Shown: positions 36,017 to 45,460, counted from the first letter of the stretch. The stretch: DNA of 64,000 nt from Aquincola tertiaricarbonis (GCF_000969605.1 NZ_JZUE01000010.1:62001-126000), one strand, 5' to 3'. Notes: generated from the letters alone by a model not told the origin. Program-made: numbers and translations.

Positions 36017-37228
36017 TCATGGCTTGCCGCCGGCCAGAAACTGCTTGATCAGCGGGCACAGGATGGCCACGATCTGCGCGGCTTCCTCGGCGCTGAGGAT
36101 CAGCGCGGGCACCAGCCGGATCACGCGGTCGGCCGTCACGCTCAGCAGCAGGCCGTTCTCGCAGGCGATGCCCAGCAGCTCGCCGCAGGGGCGGTCGAGC
36201 TCGATGCCCAGCATCAGGCCCTGGCCGCGGATCTCGACGAAGCCTTCCACGCCTTCCAGCTCGCGTTCCAGCCCGGCGCGCAGCAGGCCGCCGACACGCG
36301 CGGCGTTCTCCAGCAGGCCTTCTTCTTCCATGATGCGCAGCGTCTCGACGCCCGCACGCATTGCCAGCGGGTTGCCGCCGAAGGTGGTGCCGTGGTTGCC
36401 GGGGCCGAACACCTTGGCCGCCTTCGGGCCGGCCACCACCGCGCCGATCGGCACGCCGGAGCCCAGGCCCTTGGCCAGCGGCATCACGTCGGGCTGGATG
36501 CCGGCCCACTGGTGCGCAAACCACTTGCCGGTGCGGCCGATGCCGCACTGCACCTCATCCAGCATCAGCAGCCAGTCCTGCTCGTCGCACAGGCGGCGCA
36601 GCGACTTCAGGTAGTCGGTGCGCGTGGGGTTGATGCCGCCTTCGCCTTGGATGGTCTCGAGGAACACCGCCACCACGTTCGGGTTGGTGCGTGCCACTTC
36701 CTCCACCGCGGCCAGGTCGTTCAGCGGCACGCGCACGAAGCCTTCCACCAGCGGGCCGAAGCCGGCCTGCACCTTCACATTGCCGGTGGCCGACAACGTG
36801 GCGATCGAGCGGCCATGGAAGGCCTTCTCGTAGACGATGATCTCCGGGCGCTCGATGCCCTTGTCGTGGCCGTACTTGCGCGCGATCTTCAGCGCGGCCT
36901 CGTTGGCCTCCAGGCCGGTGGAGCAGAAGAACGCGTTCGTCAGCCCCGACAGCGCGGTGAGCCTGGCGGCCAGCGTCTCCTGCAGCGGCACGTGGTAGTA
37001 GTTGGAGGAATGGATCAGCTTGCCGATCTGTTCCTGCAGCGCCGGCACCAGCTTCGGGTGCGCGTGGCCCAGCGTGTTGACGGCGATGCCGCCCAGGCCG
37101 TCCAGGTACTTGCGGCCCTGCGTGTCCCACACCCAGCAGCCTCGGCCATGCGACAGCGCGATCGGCAGGCGGCCGTAGGTGTGCATCACGTGCGGCTCGG
37201 TCGGCAGGGCGGTGTCAGCAGCGGTCAT
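36017..37228 (-). CDS. argD: Acetylornithine/succinyldiaminopimelate-type aminotransferase
   Basis: 403 residues from the ATG at 37228. A class III PLP aminotransferase: VWDTQGRKYLDGLGGIAVNTLGHAHP, FCSTGLEANEAALKIARKYG, LMLDEVQCGIGRTGKWFAHQ and the PLP lysine in MPLAKGLGSGVPIGA. GTTFGGNPLAMRAG and the C-terminal domain are complete. It converts N-acetylglutamate semialdehyde to N-acetylornithine. argD-argF form a two-gene operon. It is divergent from the DUF3579 gene with a 163-nt gap in which I see no clear operator. Confidence 0.95.
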   Translation of the reverse strand: MTAADTALPTEPHVMHTYGRLPIALSHGRGCWVWDTQGRKYLDGLGGIAVNTLGHAHPKLVPALQEQIGKLIHSSNYYHVPLQETLAARLTALSGLTNAFFCSTGLEANEAALKIARKYGHDKGIERPEIIVYEKAFHGRSIATLSATGNVKVQAGFGPLVEGFVRVPLNDLAAVEEVARTNPNVVAVFLETIQGEGGINPTRTDYLKSLRRLCDEQDWLLMLDEVQCGIGRTGKWFAHQWAGIQPDVMPLAKGLGSGVPIGAVVAGPKAAKVFGPGNHGTTFGGNPLAMRAGVETLRIMEEEGLLENAARVGGLLRAGLERELEGVEGFVEIRGQGLMLGIELDRPCGELLGIACENGLLLSVTADRVIRLVPALILSAEEAAQIVAILCPLIKQFLAGGKP

Positions 37229-37391
37229 GGATGGCTCCGGCGGGGCAAGGGCCCGTCTGAAATGCAAGAGGGGCCGGATTCTAAGGGCGTGCGCATGACG
37301 GCACGGCCTTCGCCGCCACGGCCGCCGCGGTCGTGCTGCGCCGCAGCAGCCTCAGGGCACAATATCCGTCGACCCTGCGTTTTTGCCCTGC

Positions 37392-37733
37392 ATGAAGCCA
37401 CTCACTCCTCCCCCGAAACCGCGCGAGTTCGTCGTCCAGGGTCTGACCAAGGAAGGCCGCACCTTCCGCCCCAGCGATTGGGCCGAGCGGCTTGCGGGTG
37501 CGATGTCGTGCTTCCGCCCGGGCGGCAACGTCGGCGGGCCCGGCGCGCGCATCGGCTATTCGCCGTACTGCGTGCCCACGTCGGTGGGCCATGTGAAGGC
37601 GGTGCTGATCAGCGAGGCGCTGAAGGAGATCGAGCCGATGGCCTGGGACTTCGTGATGAACTTTGCCCGCGACAACAACCTGCAGGTGGCCGAGGTGTGC
37701 GTGCTGCCGGACGTACCGGCCCCGCCGCGTTGA
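37392..37733 (+). CDS. DUF3579 domain protein
   Basis: 113 residues. It matches DUF3579, a short betaproteobacterial family: EFVVQGLTKEGRTFRPSDWAERLAGAMSCFRPGG, then SPYCVPTSVGHVKAVLISEALKEIEPMAWDFVMNFARDNNLQVAEVCVLPD. No signal or membrane segment; function is unknown. In Burkholderiales such genes are often near arginine genes and rpsT, as here. It ends before a bidirectional terminator. Confidence 0.85.
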   Translation: MKPLTPPPKPREFVVQGLTKEGRTFRPSDWAERLAGAMSCFRPGGNVGGPGARIGYSPYCVPTSVGHVKAVLISEALKEIEPMAWDFVMNFARDNNLQVAEVCVLPDVPAPPR

Positions 37734-37770
37734 AAGCCCAGGCGCCGGACAAGAAGCCGCGCACCAACGC

Positions 37771-37800
37771 AAAAAGGGCCTGCTGAGCAGGCCCTTTTTT
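37771..37800. terminator. Bidirectional rho-independent terminator
   Basis: A perfect stem AAAAAGGGCCTGC / GCAGGCCCTTTTT with a TGA loop, A-tract before and T-tract after. It serves both the DUF3579 gene (plus) and rpsT (minus), whose ends face each other. Confidence 0.93.
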
Positions 37801-37820
37801 CATCACCCGGCTGCCGGCTG

Positions 37821-38132
37821 TCAGGCCGAAGCGGTCGCGGCCGACAGGGCCTTGACCTTGGCCGACAGGCGGCTCTTGTGGCGTGCAGCCTTGTTCTTGT
37901 GGAAGATGCCCTTGTCAGCGACCGAGTCGATGACGCTCTGGGCGACGGCGAACAGTTCGGTGGCCTTGGCCTTGTCGCCAGCGACGACGGCCTTCTGCAC
38001 GTTCTTGACGACGGTGCGGAACTTCGAGCGCAGCGAGGTGTTAGCAGCGTTCAGCTTCACGTCCTGGCGCGCGCGCTTGCGGCCGGAGGCGAGGCGGACG
38101 GTCTTCTTCTTGGCTTTGGAAGAGGTTGCCAT
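37821..38132 (-). CDS. rpsT: 30S ribosomal protein S20
   Basis: 103 residues. Basic S20 N-terminus ([39 protein letters not shown]) with the family core AVIDKAADKGI-like segment [31 protein letters not shown]. It binds 16S rRNA in the body of the small subunit. It is about 15 residues longer than E. coli S20 owing to an N-terminal K-rich extension and a C-terminal alanine tail. Single gene, divergent from murJ by 130 nt. Confidence 0.96.
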   Translation of the reverse strand: MATSSKAKKKTVRLASGRKRARQDVKLNAANTSLRSKFRTVVKNVQKAVVAGDKAKATELFAVAQSVIDSVADKGIFHKNKAARHKSRLSAKVKALSAATASA

Positions 38133-38262
38133 AGGATATTCGGGTTGCCGGGTGATGCGGAGCCAGCGAGTATAGCACGCCCTCGGCCAGCGTCATAATC
38201 GCGCGCCGCCCGGCCTGGCCAGAGGGGGCGTACCCGCGATCCCGCGTCCCTGTCCCGTCCCC

Positions 38263-39843
38263 ATGCGGCTGTCCGCCGCCCGCCCAGTGAACCTCTTCAA
38301 GGCCGCCTCCACCGTTTCCCTGCTCACGCTGGCATCGCGCATCACCGGACTGGTCCGTGACCAGCTGATGGCCAGCGCCTTCGGCGCCAGCGCCTGGACG
38401 GACGCCTTCAACGTCGCCTTCCGCATTCCGAACCTGCTGCGCCGGCTGTTTGCCGAAGGCGCGTTCTCGCAGGCCTTCGTGCCGATCCTGGCCGCCACGC
38501 GCGAGCGCGACGGCGATGCTGCCACGCACCAGCTGATCGACGCGGTGGCCACCATGCTGTTCTGGGTGCTGGTGCTGACGGTGGTGGTGGGCATGGTCAC
38601 GGCGCCGTTGCTGGTGCTGGCCATCGGCTCCGGCCTGGCCCGCTTCGACGACGCGGTGGACCTCACCCGCTGGATGTTTCCCTACATCGGCTTCATGTCG
38701 CTGGTGGCGCTGGCCGGCGGCATCCTCAACACCTGGCGGCGCTTCACGGTGCCGGCACTGACGCCTGTGCTGCTGAACGTGGCCTGGATCGTCGCCGCGC
38801 TGTGGCTGGCGCCGGCTTTCGAGCGCTGGGGCATCGAGCCCATCTATGCCATCGCCGTGGGCGTGCTGGCGGGGGGCGCCATGCAGTTGGCGGTGCAGGT
38901 GCCGGCGCTGGCGCGCATCGGCGCGCTGCCACGCATCGGCCTGCTGCCCGGCGCGGTGAAGGCGGCCTGGCACCACCCGGGCGTCGGCCGCGTGCTCAAG
39001 CAGATGGCGCCGGCGCTGGTGGGCGTATCGGTGGCGCAGTTGTCGCTGCTGATCAATACGCAGATCGCGTCGCGCGTGGGCGTGGGCGCGGTGTCCTGGC
39101 TGTTCTATGCCGACCGGCTGATGGAATTCCCGACCGGGCTGCTGGGCGTGGCGCTGGGCGTGGTGCTGCTGCCGCAGCTGTCGGCGGCGCAGGCGCGCGG
39201 GGACACGCAGCGCTATTCCGGCCTGCTGGACTGGGGGTTGCGCCTGATGCTGGTGCTGGCGCTGCCCTGTGCGGTGGCGCTGCTGGTGTTTCCGAAGGCG
39301 CTGGTGTCGGTGCTGTTCCATTACGGTCAGTTCAATCCGAACGATGTGGAACAGACGGTGCGCGCGCTGATGGGTTACGGCGTCGGCCTGATGGGCCTGG
39401 TGGCGGTGAAGGTGCTGGCCCCGGGCTTCTACGCACGGCAGGACATCCGCACGCCGGTGCGCATCGCGGTGGTGGTGTTGGTGGTCACGCAGCTGCTGAA
39501 CCTGCTGTTCGTGCCCTGGTTCGGCCATGCCGGCCTGGCGCTGTCGATCGGACTTGGCGCGCTGGTCAATGCCGCGTGGCTGCTGTTCGGGCTGCTGAAG
39601 CTGCAGGTGTACCTGCCGCGGCCGGGCTGGGGCCTGTTCGCGCTGCGCATCGGGGCGGCGACGCTGGCGCTGGGGGCGGCTCTTTGGGTGGCCGCCGAGC
39701 GCATCGACTGGATCGGTTTGCAACAGCAACCGGGTGTGCGTGCGGCGTGGATGGCCGCGGTGCTGGCCGGGGTGGCGGCGCTGTATTTTGGCGTGCTGGC
39801 CCTGCTGGGCATGCGGCCTCGGCACTTCGCCCGACATGGCTGA
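38263..39843 (+). CDS. murJ: Lipid II flippase MurJ
   Basis: 526 residues with about fourteen transmembrane segments. MurJ motifs include LASRITGLVRDQLMASAFGASAWTDAFNVAFRIPNLLRRLFAEGAFSQAFVPILA at the start and GLLGVALGVVLLPQLSAAQARGD later. It moves lipid II across the inner membrane for cell-wall synthesis. The ATG at 38263 is used; a GTG at 38287 (VNLFKAAST) matches the usual MurJ start better, so the first eight residues are uncertain. Rpst-murJ divergence is common in proteobacteria. Confidence 0.95.
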   Translation: MRLSAARPVNLFKAASTVSLLTLASRITGLVRDQLMASAFGASAWTDAFNVAFRIPNLLRRLFAEGAFSQAFVPILAATRERDGDAATHQLIDAVATMLFWVLVLTVVVGMVTAPLLVLAIGSGLARFDDAVDLTRWMFPYIGFMSLVALAGGILNTWRRFTVPALTPVLLNVAWIVAALWLAPAFERWGIEPIYAIAVGVLAGGAMQLAVQVPALARIGALPRIGLLPGAVKAAWHHPGVGRVLKQMAPALVGVSVAQLSLLINTQIASRVGVGAVSWLFYADRLMEFPTGLLGVALGVVLLPQLSAAQARGDTQRYSGLLDWGLRLMLVLALPCAVALLVFPKALVSVLFHYGQFNPNDVEQTVRALMGYGVGLMGLVAVKVLAPGFYARQDIRTPVRIAVVVLVVTQLLNLLFVPWFGHAGLALSIGLGALVNAAWLLFGLLKLQVYLPRPGWGLFALRIGAATLALGAALWVAAERIDWIGLQQQPGVRAAWMAAVLAGVAALYFGVLALLGMRPRHFARHG

Positions 39844-39865
39844 AGCCATCGCCTACACTGGGTTC

Positions 39866-40735
39866 ATGACCGGTTCGCTGCGCTTCGAGGCCCCGTCGCC
39901 TCTCACGTATTTCGCATCGCTGGTGGCCGAGGACGAGAGCCTCTCGTTGCTCGAAGCCGCGGTGTCGATCGCGCAGGACGAGTATCCGCAGCTCGACCCG
40001 CAGGCCGTGCTCGCCGAGATCGATGGCCTGGCCTGGCAGCTCAAGCGCCGCATTCCGGCCGATGCCGCCACCCTGCAGAAGCTGCGCCTGCTCAACCGCT
40101 ACTTCTTCCATGAGCTGGGCTTCGGCGGCAACGTCAACGACTACTACGACCCGGCCAACAGCTACCTGCACAAGGTGCTGGAAAGCCGCCGTGGCATTCC
40201 CATCAGCCTGGCCATCCTGTACATCGAGATTGCCAGCCAGATCGGGCTGACGGCCCGCGGCATCTCGTTCCCGGGGCACTTCCTGGTCAAGCTGCGCATG
40301 TCGCAGGGCGAGGTGGTGATCGATCCGTTCAACGGCCAGTCGCTGTCGCGCGAGGATCTGGACGAACGGCTGGCGCCGTACCGCCGACAGCAGGGGTTGG
40401 AGGGCGACTTCGAGGTGCCGCTGGGCCTGTTCCTGCAGTCCACGCCGGCGCGTGACGTGCTGGCGCGCATGCTGGGCAACCTCAAGGAGATCCACCGCAG
40501 CGCCAACGACTGGCCGCGCCTGTTCGCGGTGATCGAGCGCCTGGTGGTGCTGCTGCCGCAGCAGTGGGAGCAGCGGCGCGACCGGGCCCTGTGCCTGGAA
40601 GAGCTGGGCCGCCCCGATGAGGCGGCCGAGGACCTGGCGATCTACCTGCAGCACCGGCCCGATGCCGAGGACGCCGCCGCGCTGCGCCGGCGCATGACGC
40701 AGCTGCGCCGCGCGGGCCGTCCGCCGCTGCACTGA
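39866..40735 (+). CDS. SirB1 family protein (transglutaminase-like with TPR end)
   Basis: 289 residues. The SirB1/transglutaminase-like core has NDYYDPANSYLHKVLESRRGIPISLAILYIEIASQIGLTARGISFPGHFLVKL; the C-terminal 90 residues form TPR-like helices ending LEELGRPDEAAEDLAIYLQHRPDAEDA. The usual cysteine of papain-like enzymes is not obvious, so it may be a non-catalytic fold. The family is linked by name to sirB1 but has no settled function. Start chosen at MTGSLRF; an ATG 30 nt upstream is possible. It begins 22 nt after murJ. Confidence 0.82.
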   Translation: MTGSLRFEAPSPLTYFASLVAEDESLSLLEAAVSIAQDEYPQLDPQAVLAEIDGLAWQLKRRIPADAATLQKLRLLNRYFFHELGFGGNVNDYYDPANSYLHKVLESRRGIPISLAILYIEIASQIGLTARGISFPGHFLVKLRMSQGEVVIDPFNGQSLSREDLDERLAPYRRQQGLEGDFEVPLGLFLQSTPARDVLARMLGNLKEIHRSANDWPRLFAVIERLVVLLPQQWEQRRDRALCLEELGRPDEAAEDLAIYLQHRPDAEDAAALRRRMTQLRRAGRPPLH

Positions 40736-40826
40736 GCGCCTGGCGGATGTGCAGGAAGGGCGGCGGCCCGCCTTCCTTACAATCCGCCGTTTCGCGCGCG
40801 GCACTGCGCCGGGCGACGCAGACCAG

Positions 40827-41501
40827 ATGAGACAGTTGCCGCTGGCTTTCGGGCCGCGACCCCCGCAAACCTTCGAGAGCTACCTGGCCCGTGCCAACGC
40901 GCCGGCGGTGGCGCACCTGCAATCGCTGCAATCGCCTGCCGCACCGGTGTACCTCTGGGGCCCGCCGGGCAGCGGCAAGACGCACCTGCTGCATGCGCTC
41001 ATCCTGGCGGCGCAGGACCGAGGCGAGCGCGCCGGCTGGTTCAATGCCGCGTCGCCGCTGCCGTTCGAATTCGACGACACTTGGTCGCTGATCGTGATCG
41101 ACGAGGCCGATGCGCTGGAGGCGGCCCGCCAGCACGGCGCGTTCACCTTGTTCATCGAGGCCATGAGCCACGGCGTGCAGCTGGTGGCCGCCGGCCGCCT
41201 GCCGCCGGTGGACCTGCCGGTGCGCGACGATCTGCGCACCCGCCTGGGCTGGGGCCATGTGTTCGCGCTGCAGCCGCTGGCCGAGGCCGAGGCGCGCGCC
41301 GCGCTGCGCCGCGAGGCCGACCGCCGCGGCATTTTTCTCTCCGACGACGTGATGGACTACGTGCTGAGCCGCTTCTCGCGCGACATGAAAGACCTGATGG
41401 GCCTGCTGGACCGACTCGACGACTTCGCGCTGGCGCAGCAGCGCGCCATCACCGTGCCGCTGCTCAAGCTGATGCTCAGCGAGGAAGGCGCCGCCGCATG
41501 A
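40827..41501 (+). CDS. hda: DnaA regulatory inactivator Hda
   Basis: 224 residues. The N-terminal clamp-binding peptide RQLPLAFG (residues 2-8) is followed by a DnaA-type AAA+ domain: Walker A GPPGSGKTH (45-53), the DEAD-like Walker B in LIVIDEAD, and sensor regions GRLPPVDLPVRDDLRTRLGWGHVF. Hda with the beta clamp stimulates ATP hydrolysis by DnaA to prevent re-initiation. The upstream in-frame extension lacks a ribosome binding site. The end overlaps the HAD gene by ATGA. Confidence 0.93.
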   Translation: MRQLPLAFGPRPPQTFESYLARANAPAVAHLQSLQSPAAPVYLWGPPGSGKTHLLHALILAAQDRGERAGWFNAASPLPFEFDDTWSLIVIDEADALEAARQHGAFTLFIEAMSHGVQLVAAGRLPPVDLPVRDDLRTRLGWGHVFALQPLAEAEARAALRREADRRGIFLSDDVMDYVLSRFSRDMKDLMGLLDRLDDFALAQQRAITVPLLKLMLSEEGAAA

Positions 41502-42166
41502 ACCTCACCCTGTTCGACCTGGACGGCACGCTGCTGCCCATCGATTCCGACCACGCCTTCGGCGAGTTCATGGTGCGCACCGGCTGGGCCGACGGCGCCG
41601 CCTTCCAGGCCGAGAACGACCGCTTCTTCGCCGACTACCTGGCCGGCCGGCTGGACCTGCAGGCCTATGTGCGCTTTTCCACCGCGCCCTGGCGCGACCG
41701 TCCGTTCGACGAGATCGAGGCCGGCCGCGTGCGCTTCTTCGACGAAGCCATCCGCCCGGTGCTGCATCCGCAGGCGCATGCGCTGGTCCGGGGCCATGCG
41801 CAGGCAGGCGACCTGCTGGCCATCGTCACCGCCACCAACGAGTTCGTCACCCAGCCCATCGCGCGCGCCTTTGAGGTGCCCACGCTGATCGCGGTGGAGC
41901 TGGAGCGTGATGCGCAGGGCCGGGCCACCGGCGGCATCCGCGGCATCCCGTCCTACCGCGAAGGCAAGGTGCCGCGGGTGGAGGCCTGGCTGGCCGGGCA
42001 GGGCCGCCGCCGCGGCGACTTCGACCGCATCACGGTGTACAGCGATTCGACCAACGACCTGCCGCTGCTCGAATGGGCGACCGAGCCCGTCGCCACCAAC
42101 CCGAGCGCTGCGCTCGAAGCCATCGCGCGGGAGCGCGGCTGGCGCATCCTGAGACTTTTCGAATGA
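41498..42166 (+). CDS. HAD family hydrolase (SerB-like)
   Basis: 222 residues. HAD motif I is FDLDGTLL with D7 and D9; motif II lies in IVTATNEF; motifs III/IV are KVPRVEAW and YSDSTNDLPLL. The arrangement fits the HAD-IB group (phosphoserine phosphatase-like, also CicA/glycerol-phosphatase types). The specific substrate is not clear. It overlaps both hda upstream and pcnB downstream by 4 nt, so the three genes form one coupled operon. Confidence 0.88.
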   Translation: MNLTLFDLDGTLLPIDSDHAFGEFMVRTGWADGAAFQAENDRFFADYLAGRLDLQAYVRFSTAPWRDRPFDEIEAGRVRFFDEAIRPVLHPQAHALVRGHAQAGDLLAIVTATNEFVTQPIARAFEVPTLIAVELERDAQGRATGGIRGIPSYREGKVPRVEAWLAGQGRRRGDFDRITVYSDSTNDLPLLEWATEPVATNPSAALEAIARERGWRILRLFE

Positions 42167-43815
42167 TCAAGACCTTCATCGACAGGCTGCTGGGCAAGAC
42201 CTCCTCCGCCAAGGCCGGCAAGGCCGCGGCCGGCAAGGTGCCGCTGGGCAAGCGCGTGGAGGTGCCCGCGAGCGAGCACCGCATCAACCCTGAACTGCTG
42301 GACGAACGCGCCGTGCGCGTGGTGCGCACGCTGAAGGACGGCGGCTTCGAGGCCTACATCGTCGGCGGCGCGGTGCGCGACCTGCTGGTCAACCGCCGGC
42401 CCAAGGACTTCGACGTCGCCACCAATGCCACGCCGGAAGAGGTGAAGGCACTGTTCCGCCGCGCCTTCATCATCGGCCGGCGCTTTCGCATCGTGCATGT
42501 GATCTTCGGCCGAGGGCGCGAGCACGAGGTGGTGGAGGTGTCCACCTTCCGCGCCTACCTGGACAACAGCGCCGCCGAAGCGGTGGCCGGCAACGAGAAG
42601 ACGTCGAAGTCGGAGCTGGCTGGCAAGAGCCATGCGGTGGATGCCGCCGGCCGGGTGCTGCGCGACAACGTCTGGGGTCCGCAGATCGAGGACGCCGCCC
42701 GCCGCGACTTCACCGTCAACGCGATGTACTACGACCCGGTGACCGAGATCGTGGTGGACTACCACGGCGGCCTGAAGGACATCGAGCGCAAGGTGCTGCG
42801 CATGATCGGCGACCCGGTGACGCGCTATCGCGAAGACCCGGTGCGCATCGTGCGGGTGGTGCGCTTCGCGGCCAAGCTGGGCTTCCAGATCGAGCCCAAG
42901 ACCCGCGCGCCCATCGGCGAGATGGCGGCGCTGCTGGACAACATCCCGGTCTCGCGCCTGTTCGACGAGACCATCAAGCTGCTGCAGACCGGCCATGCCC
43001 TGGCCAGCGTGGAAGAGCTGCGCAAGCAGGGCCTGGGCAGCCGCTTCCCGATGCTGGACGTGCTGATCGGGCCCGGCGCCGACAAGCCCGAGCATGCGGC
43101 GCGCCGCAAGTTCGTGGAATTGGCGCTGGCCGACACCGACCGCCGCGTGTCGGAAGACCGTCCGGTGGCGCCCAGCTTCCTGCTGGCCTGCCTGCTCTGG
43201 CACGAAGTGCTGGCCGGCTGGCACCGTGGCCGCGAGGCGGGCGAGGCGCCGTTCCCGGCACTGATGCAGGCGGTGGACGCGGTGTTCGATGCCCGCGTGG
43301 GCGACATCTCCGGCCGCGGCAAGCTGGGCACCGACATGCGCGAGATCTGGGGCATGCAGCCGCGCTTCGAGCGCCGCACCGGCAACGCGCCGTTCTCGCT
43401 GGTGGAGCAGCCGCGCTTTCGCGCCGGCTACGACTTCCTGCGGCTGCGCGCCGATGCCGGCGAGGTGGATCCGGCGCTGGCCGAATGGTGGGAGGACTTC
43501 TCGCTGGGGACGCCGGAGGAGCGTGATGCGCTGCTGGCCGCCGCACGTGAACAGCAGAGCAAGGTGCGCCGGGCGCCGGCCTCCGGCGCGGCCAAGCCGC
43601 CGCGCAGCCGCAAGTCGGCGCCCGCGGGGGAGGAGGCGCTGGCCACGGACGCCGCCGACAGCGCAGAGGACGAAGACGAACTGCCCGCGATGGAGGCCGA
43701 AGGCGCCCCCGCGCGCAAGCGCCGCCGCCGCCGCCGCAAGCCGGCCGGTGCCGCCGTGGCGGGCGAGGCCGGTGCTTCCGGCGACGCCGCCGCGCCCGCG
43801 GGCGACAACGCCTGA
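42163..43815 (+). CDS. pcnB: Poly(A) polymerase I
   Basis: 550 residues. The nucleotidyltransferase head has GGAVRDLL (68-75) and the catalytic DFDVATNA (D82, D84). RRDFTVNAMYYDP and the RNA-binding YREDPVRIVRVVRFAAKLGF segments follow, which mark PcnB rather than a CCA-adding enzyme. From about residue 455 there is a disordered, strongly charged tail: basic, then acidic (ADSAEDEDELPAMEAEG), then the basic run KRRRRRRK, then A/G-rich. It adds 3' poly(A) tails that promote RNA decay. It overlaps the HAD gene; folK starts 5 nt on. Confidence 0.95.
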   Translation: MIKTFIDRLLGKTSSAKAGKAAAGKVPLGKRVEVPASEHRINPELLDERAVRVVRTLKDGGFEAYIVGGAVRDLLVNRRPKDFDVATNATPEEVKALFRRAFIIGRRFRIVHVIFGRGREHEVVEVSTFRAYLDNSAAEAVAGNEKTSKSELAGKSHAVDAAGRVLRDNVWGPQIEDAARRDFTVNAMYYDPVTEIVVDYHGGLKDIERKVLRMIGDPVTRYREDPVRIVRVVRFAAKLGFQIEPKTRAPIGEMAALLDNIPVSRLFDETIKLLQTGHALASVEELRKQGLGSRFPMLDVLIGPGADKPEHAARRKFVELALADTDRRVSEDRPVAPSFLLACLLWHEVLAGWHRGREAGEAPFPALMQAVDAVFDARVGDISGRGKLGTDMREIWGMQPRFERRTGNAPFSLVEQPRFRAGYDFLRLRADAGEVDPALAEWWEDFSLGTPEERDALLAAAREQQSKVRRAPASGAAKPPRSRKSAPAGEEALATDAADSAEDEDELPAMEAEGAPARKRRRRRRKPAGAAVAGEAGASGDAAAPAGDNA

Positions 43816-43820
43816 GCCGG

Positions 43821-44327
43821 ATGTCGATGACCGGCGGCGTCCCATCGGCCGACGACCGCGTGTTCGTCGGTCTGGGGGCCAACCTGGGTGATGCCCGCGC
43901 CACGCTGCAGTCTGCGCTGGACGGGCTGGCCGCGCTGCCCGGCGTCGTGCTGGTGCGGGCCTCCGGCTTCTACCGCACCGCGCCGGTCGACGCCGATGGT
44001 CCCGACTACCTGAATGCCGTGGCCGAACTGCGCAGCACGCTGGCGCCCAAGGCGCTGCTGGATGCATTGCAGGCCATCGAGCAGCGGCACGGCCGCCAGC
44101 GCCCCTACCGCAACGCACCGCGCACGCTGGATCTGGACCTGCTGCTGGTGGGCCAGCATGCGCAGCACGACGATCGACTGACGCTGCCGCATCCCCGGCT
44201 GCATGAGCGGGCCTTCGTGCTCGCGCCGCTGCAGGAGCTGGCGCCGGGCCTGGAGATTGCTGGCCTGGGCACGGTCGGCGCCTTGCTGGCAAGCTGCACC
44301 GGCCAGCCGATCGAGCGGCTGCCCTAG
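43821..44327 (+). CDS. folK: 2-amino-4-hydroxy-6-hydroxymethyldihydropteridine diphosphokinase
   Basis: 168 residues. HPPK pattern: VFVGLGANLGD at the start, SGFYRTAPVDADGPDYLNAVAEL, the PRTLDLDLLL motif with both metal-binding aspartates, and LPHPRLHERAFVLAPLQELAPGL. It pyrophosphorylates the pterin in folate synthesis. pcnB-folK is a conserved gene pair in proteobacteria. Confidence 0.95.
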   Translation: MSMTGGVPSADDRVFVGLGANLGDARATLQSALDGLAALPGVVLVRASGFYRTAPVDADGPDYLNAVAELRSTLAPKALLDALQAIEQRHGRQRPYRNAPRTLDLDLLLVGQHAQHDDRLTLPHPRLHERAFVLAPLQELAPGLEIAGLGTVGALLASCTGQPIERLP

Positions 44328-44361
44328 CGGCCCCCCACCCGTTCTCCCAGGATTCCACACG

Positions 44362-44727
44362 ATGTTTGCGAGCTTGTCGCAGCTGCCGCTGTCGGTGCAG
44401 ACCTTCGGCCTGCTGGTGCTGTCCAACGTGTTCATGACCTATGCCTGGTACGGGCACCTGAAGAGCCTGGCCGACCGGCCGTGGTGGATCGCGGCGCTCA
44501 TCAGCTGGGGCATCGCGCTGTTCGAGTACCTGCTGCAGGTGCCGGCCAACCGCATCGGCTACCAGGGCGGCTACACGCTGGCACAGCTCAAGATCGCGCA
44601 GGAGGTCATCACCCTGTCGGTCTTCGTGCCGTTCGCGGTGGTGGTGATGGGCCAGCCGCTGAAGCTGGACTACCTGTGGGCCGGGCTGTGCCTGGTCGGC
44701 GCGGTGTACTTCATCTTCCGGGGCTGA
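44362..44727 (+). CDS. DUF486 small membrane protein (DMT superfamily)
   Basis: 121 residues with four transmembrane helices. DUF486 signature: LVLSNVFMTYAWYGHLKSL, ISWGIALFEYLLQVPANRIGY and QLKIAQEVITLSVFVPFAVVVMGQPLKLDYLWA. It resembles half of a drug/metabolite transporter and may form dimers. Its substrate is unknown. It lies 34 nt after folK. Confidence 0.85.
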   Translation: MFASLSQLPLSVQTFGLLVLSNVFMTYAWYGHLKSLADRPWWIAALISWGIALFEYLLQVPANRIGYQGGYTLAQLKIAQEVITLSVFVPFAVVVMGQPLKLDYLWAGLCLVGAVYFIFRG

Positions 44728-44744
44728 AGGCAGCCCGCGCGGCG

Positions 44745-45371
44745 ATGCTGGACGCGTTGCGGCACATCGCCATCGAAGGCCCCATCGGGGCGGGCAAGAG
44801 CACGCTGGCCCGGCTGCTAGCCGAGCGGCTGGGCGCGCAGCTGCTGCTGGAGCGGCCGCATGACAACCCGTTCCTCGAGCGCTTCTACGCCGATGCGCCC
44901 AGGTACGCGATGCAGACGCAGCTCTTCTTCCTGTTCCAGCGCATCGAGCAGTACCGCGAGCTGGCCCAACCCGGCATGTTCACGCCGCGCATCGTCAGCG
45001 ACTTCATGTTCGCGAAGGACGCGCTGTTCGCGCGGCTCACGCTGTCGGACGACGAATACCGGCTGTACCTGCAGATCCACCAGGCCTTGGCGCCGCAGGT
45101 GCCGCGGCCTGACCTGGTGATCTGGCTGCAGGCCGATGCCGACACGCTGCTGGGCCGCATCGCGCGGCGCGGCCTGCCGATGGAGCAGGGCATCGATGCG
45201 GCCTACCTGCAGTCGCTGGCCGCGGCCTACGGCGCCTGGTTCGAGCGCGAGCCCCTGCTGCCGGTGCTGGCCATCGACACCACCCGCTTCAATCCACTGG
45301 AGCGGCCGCAGGACCTGGATAGGCTGCTGCAGCGCCTGCGGCAGTTCCAGGGGCCGCGCGAGGCCATGTAG
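44745..45371 (+). CDS. Deoxynucleoside kinase
   Basis: 208 residues. The P-loop is EGPIGAGKST, followed by ERPHDNPFLERFYADAPRYAMQTQLFFLFQRIEQY and the DRY/ERS-like segment VSDFMFAKDALFARLTL. This fits the deoxyguanosine/deoxyadenosine kinase family. It would phosphorylate deoxynucleosides for salvage. In Burkholderiales this gene often sits after folK and before panB; here panB is absent and phosphate-transport genes follow. It starts 17 nt after the DUF486 gene. Confidence 0.88.
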   Translation: MLDALRHIAIEGPIGAGKSTLARLLAERLGAQLLLERPHDNPFLERFYADAPRYAMQTQLFFLFQRIEQYRELAQPGMFTPRIVSDFMFAKDALFARLTLSDDEYRLYLQIHQALAPQVPRPDLVIWLQADADTLLGRIARRGLPMEQGIDAAYLQSLAAAYGAWFEREPLLPVLAIDTTRFNPLERPQDLDRLLQRLRQFQGPREAM

Positions 45372-45460
45372 CTACACTGCGCGCCCTGTGTCCATGTGAC
45401 CGTGGCGTGACTGTCTTGTGACAACCGCGGCCCGCGTCCCGATCCCCGAGGAACCGACCG

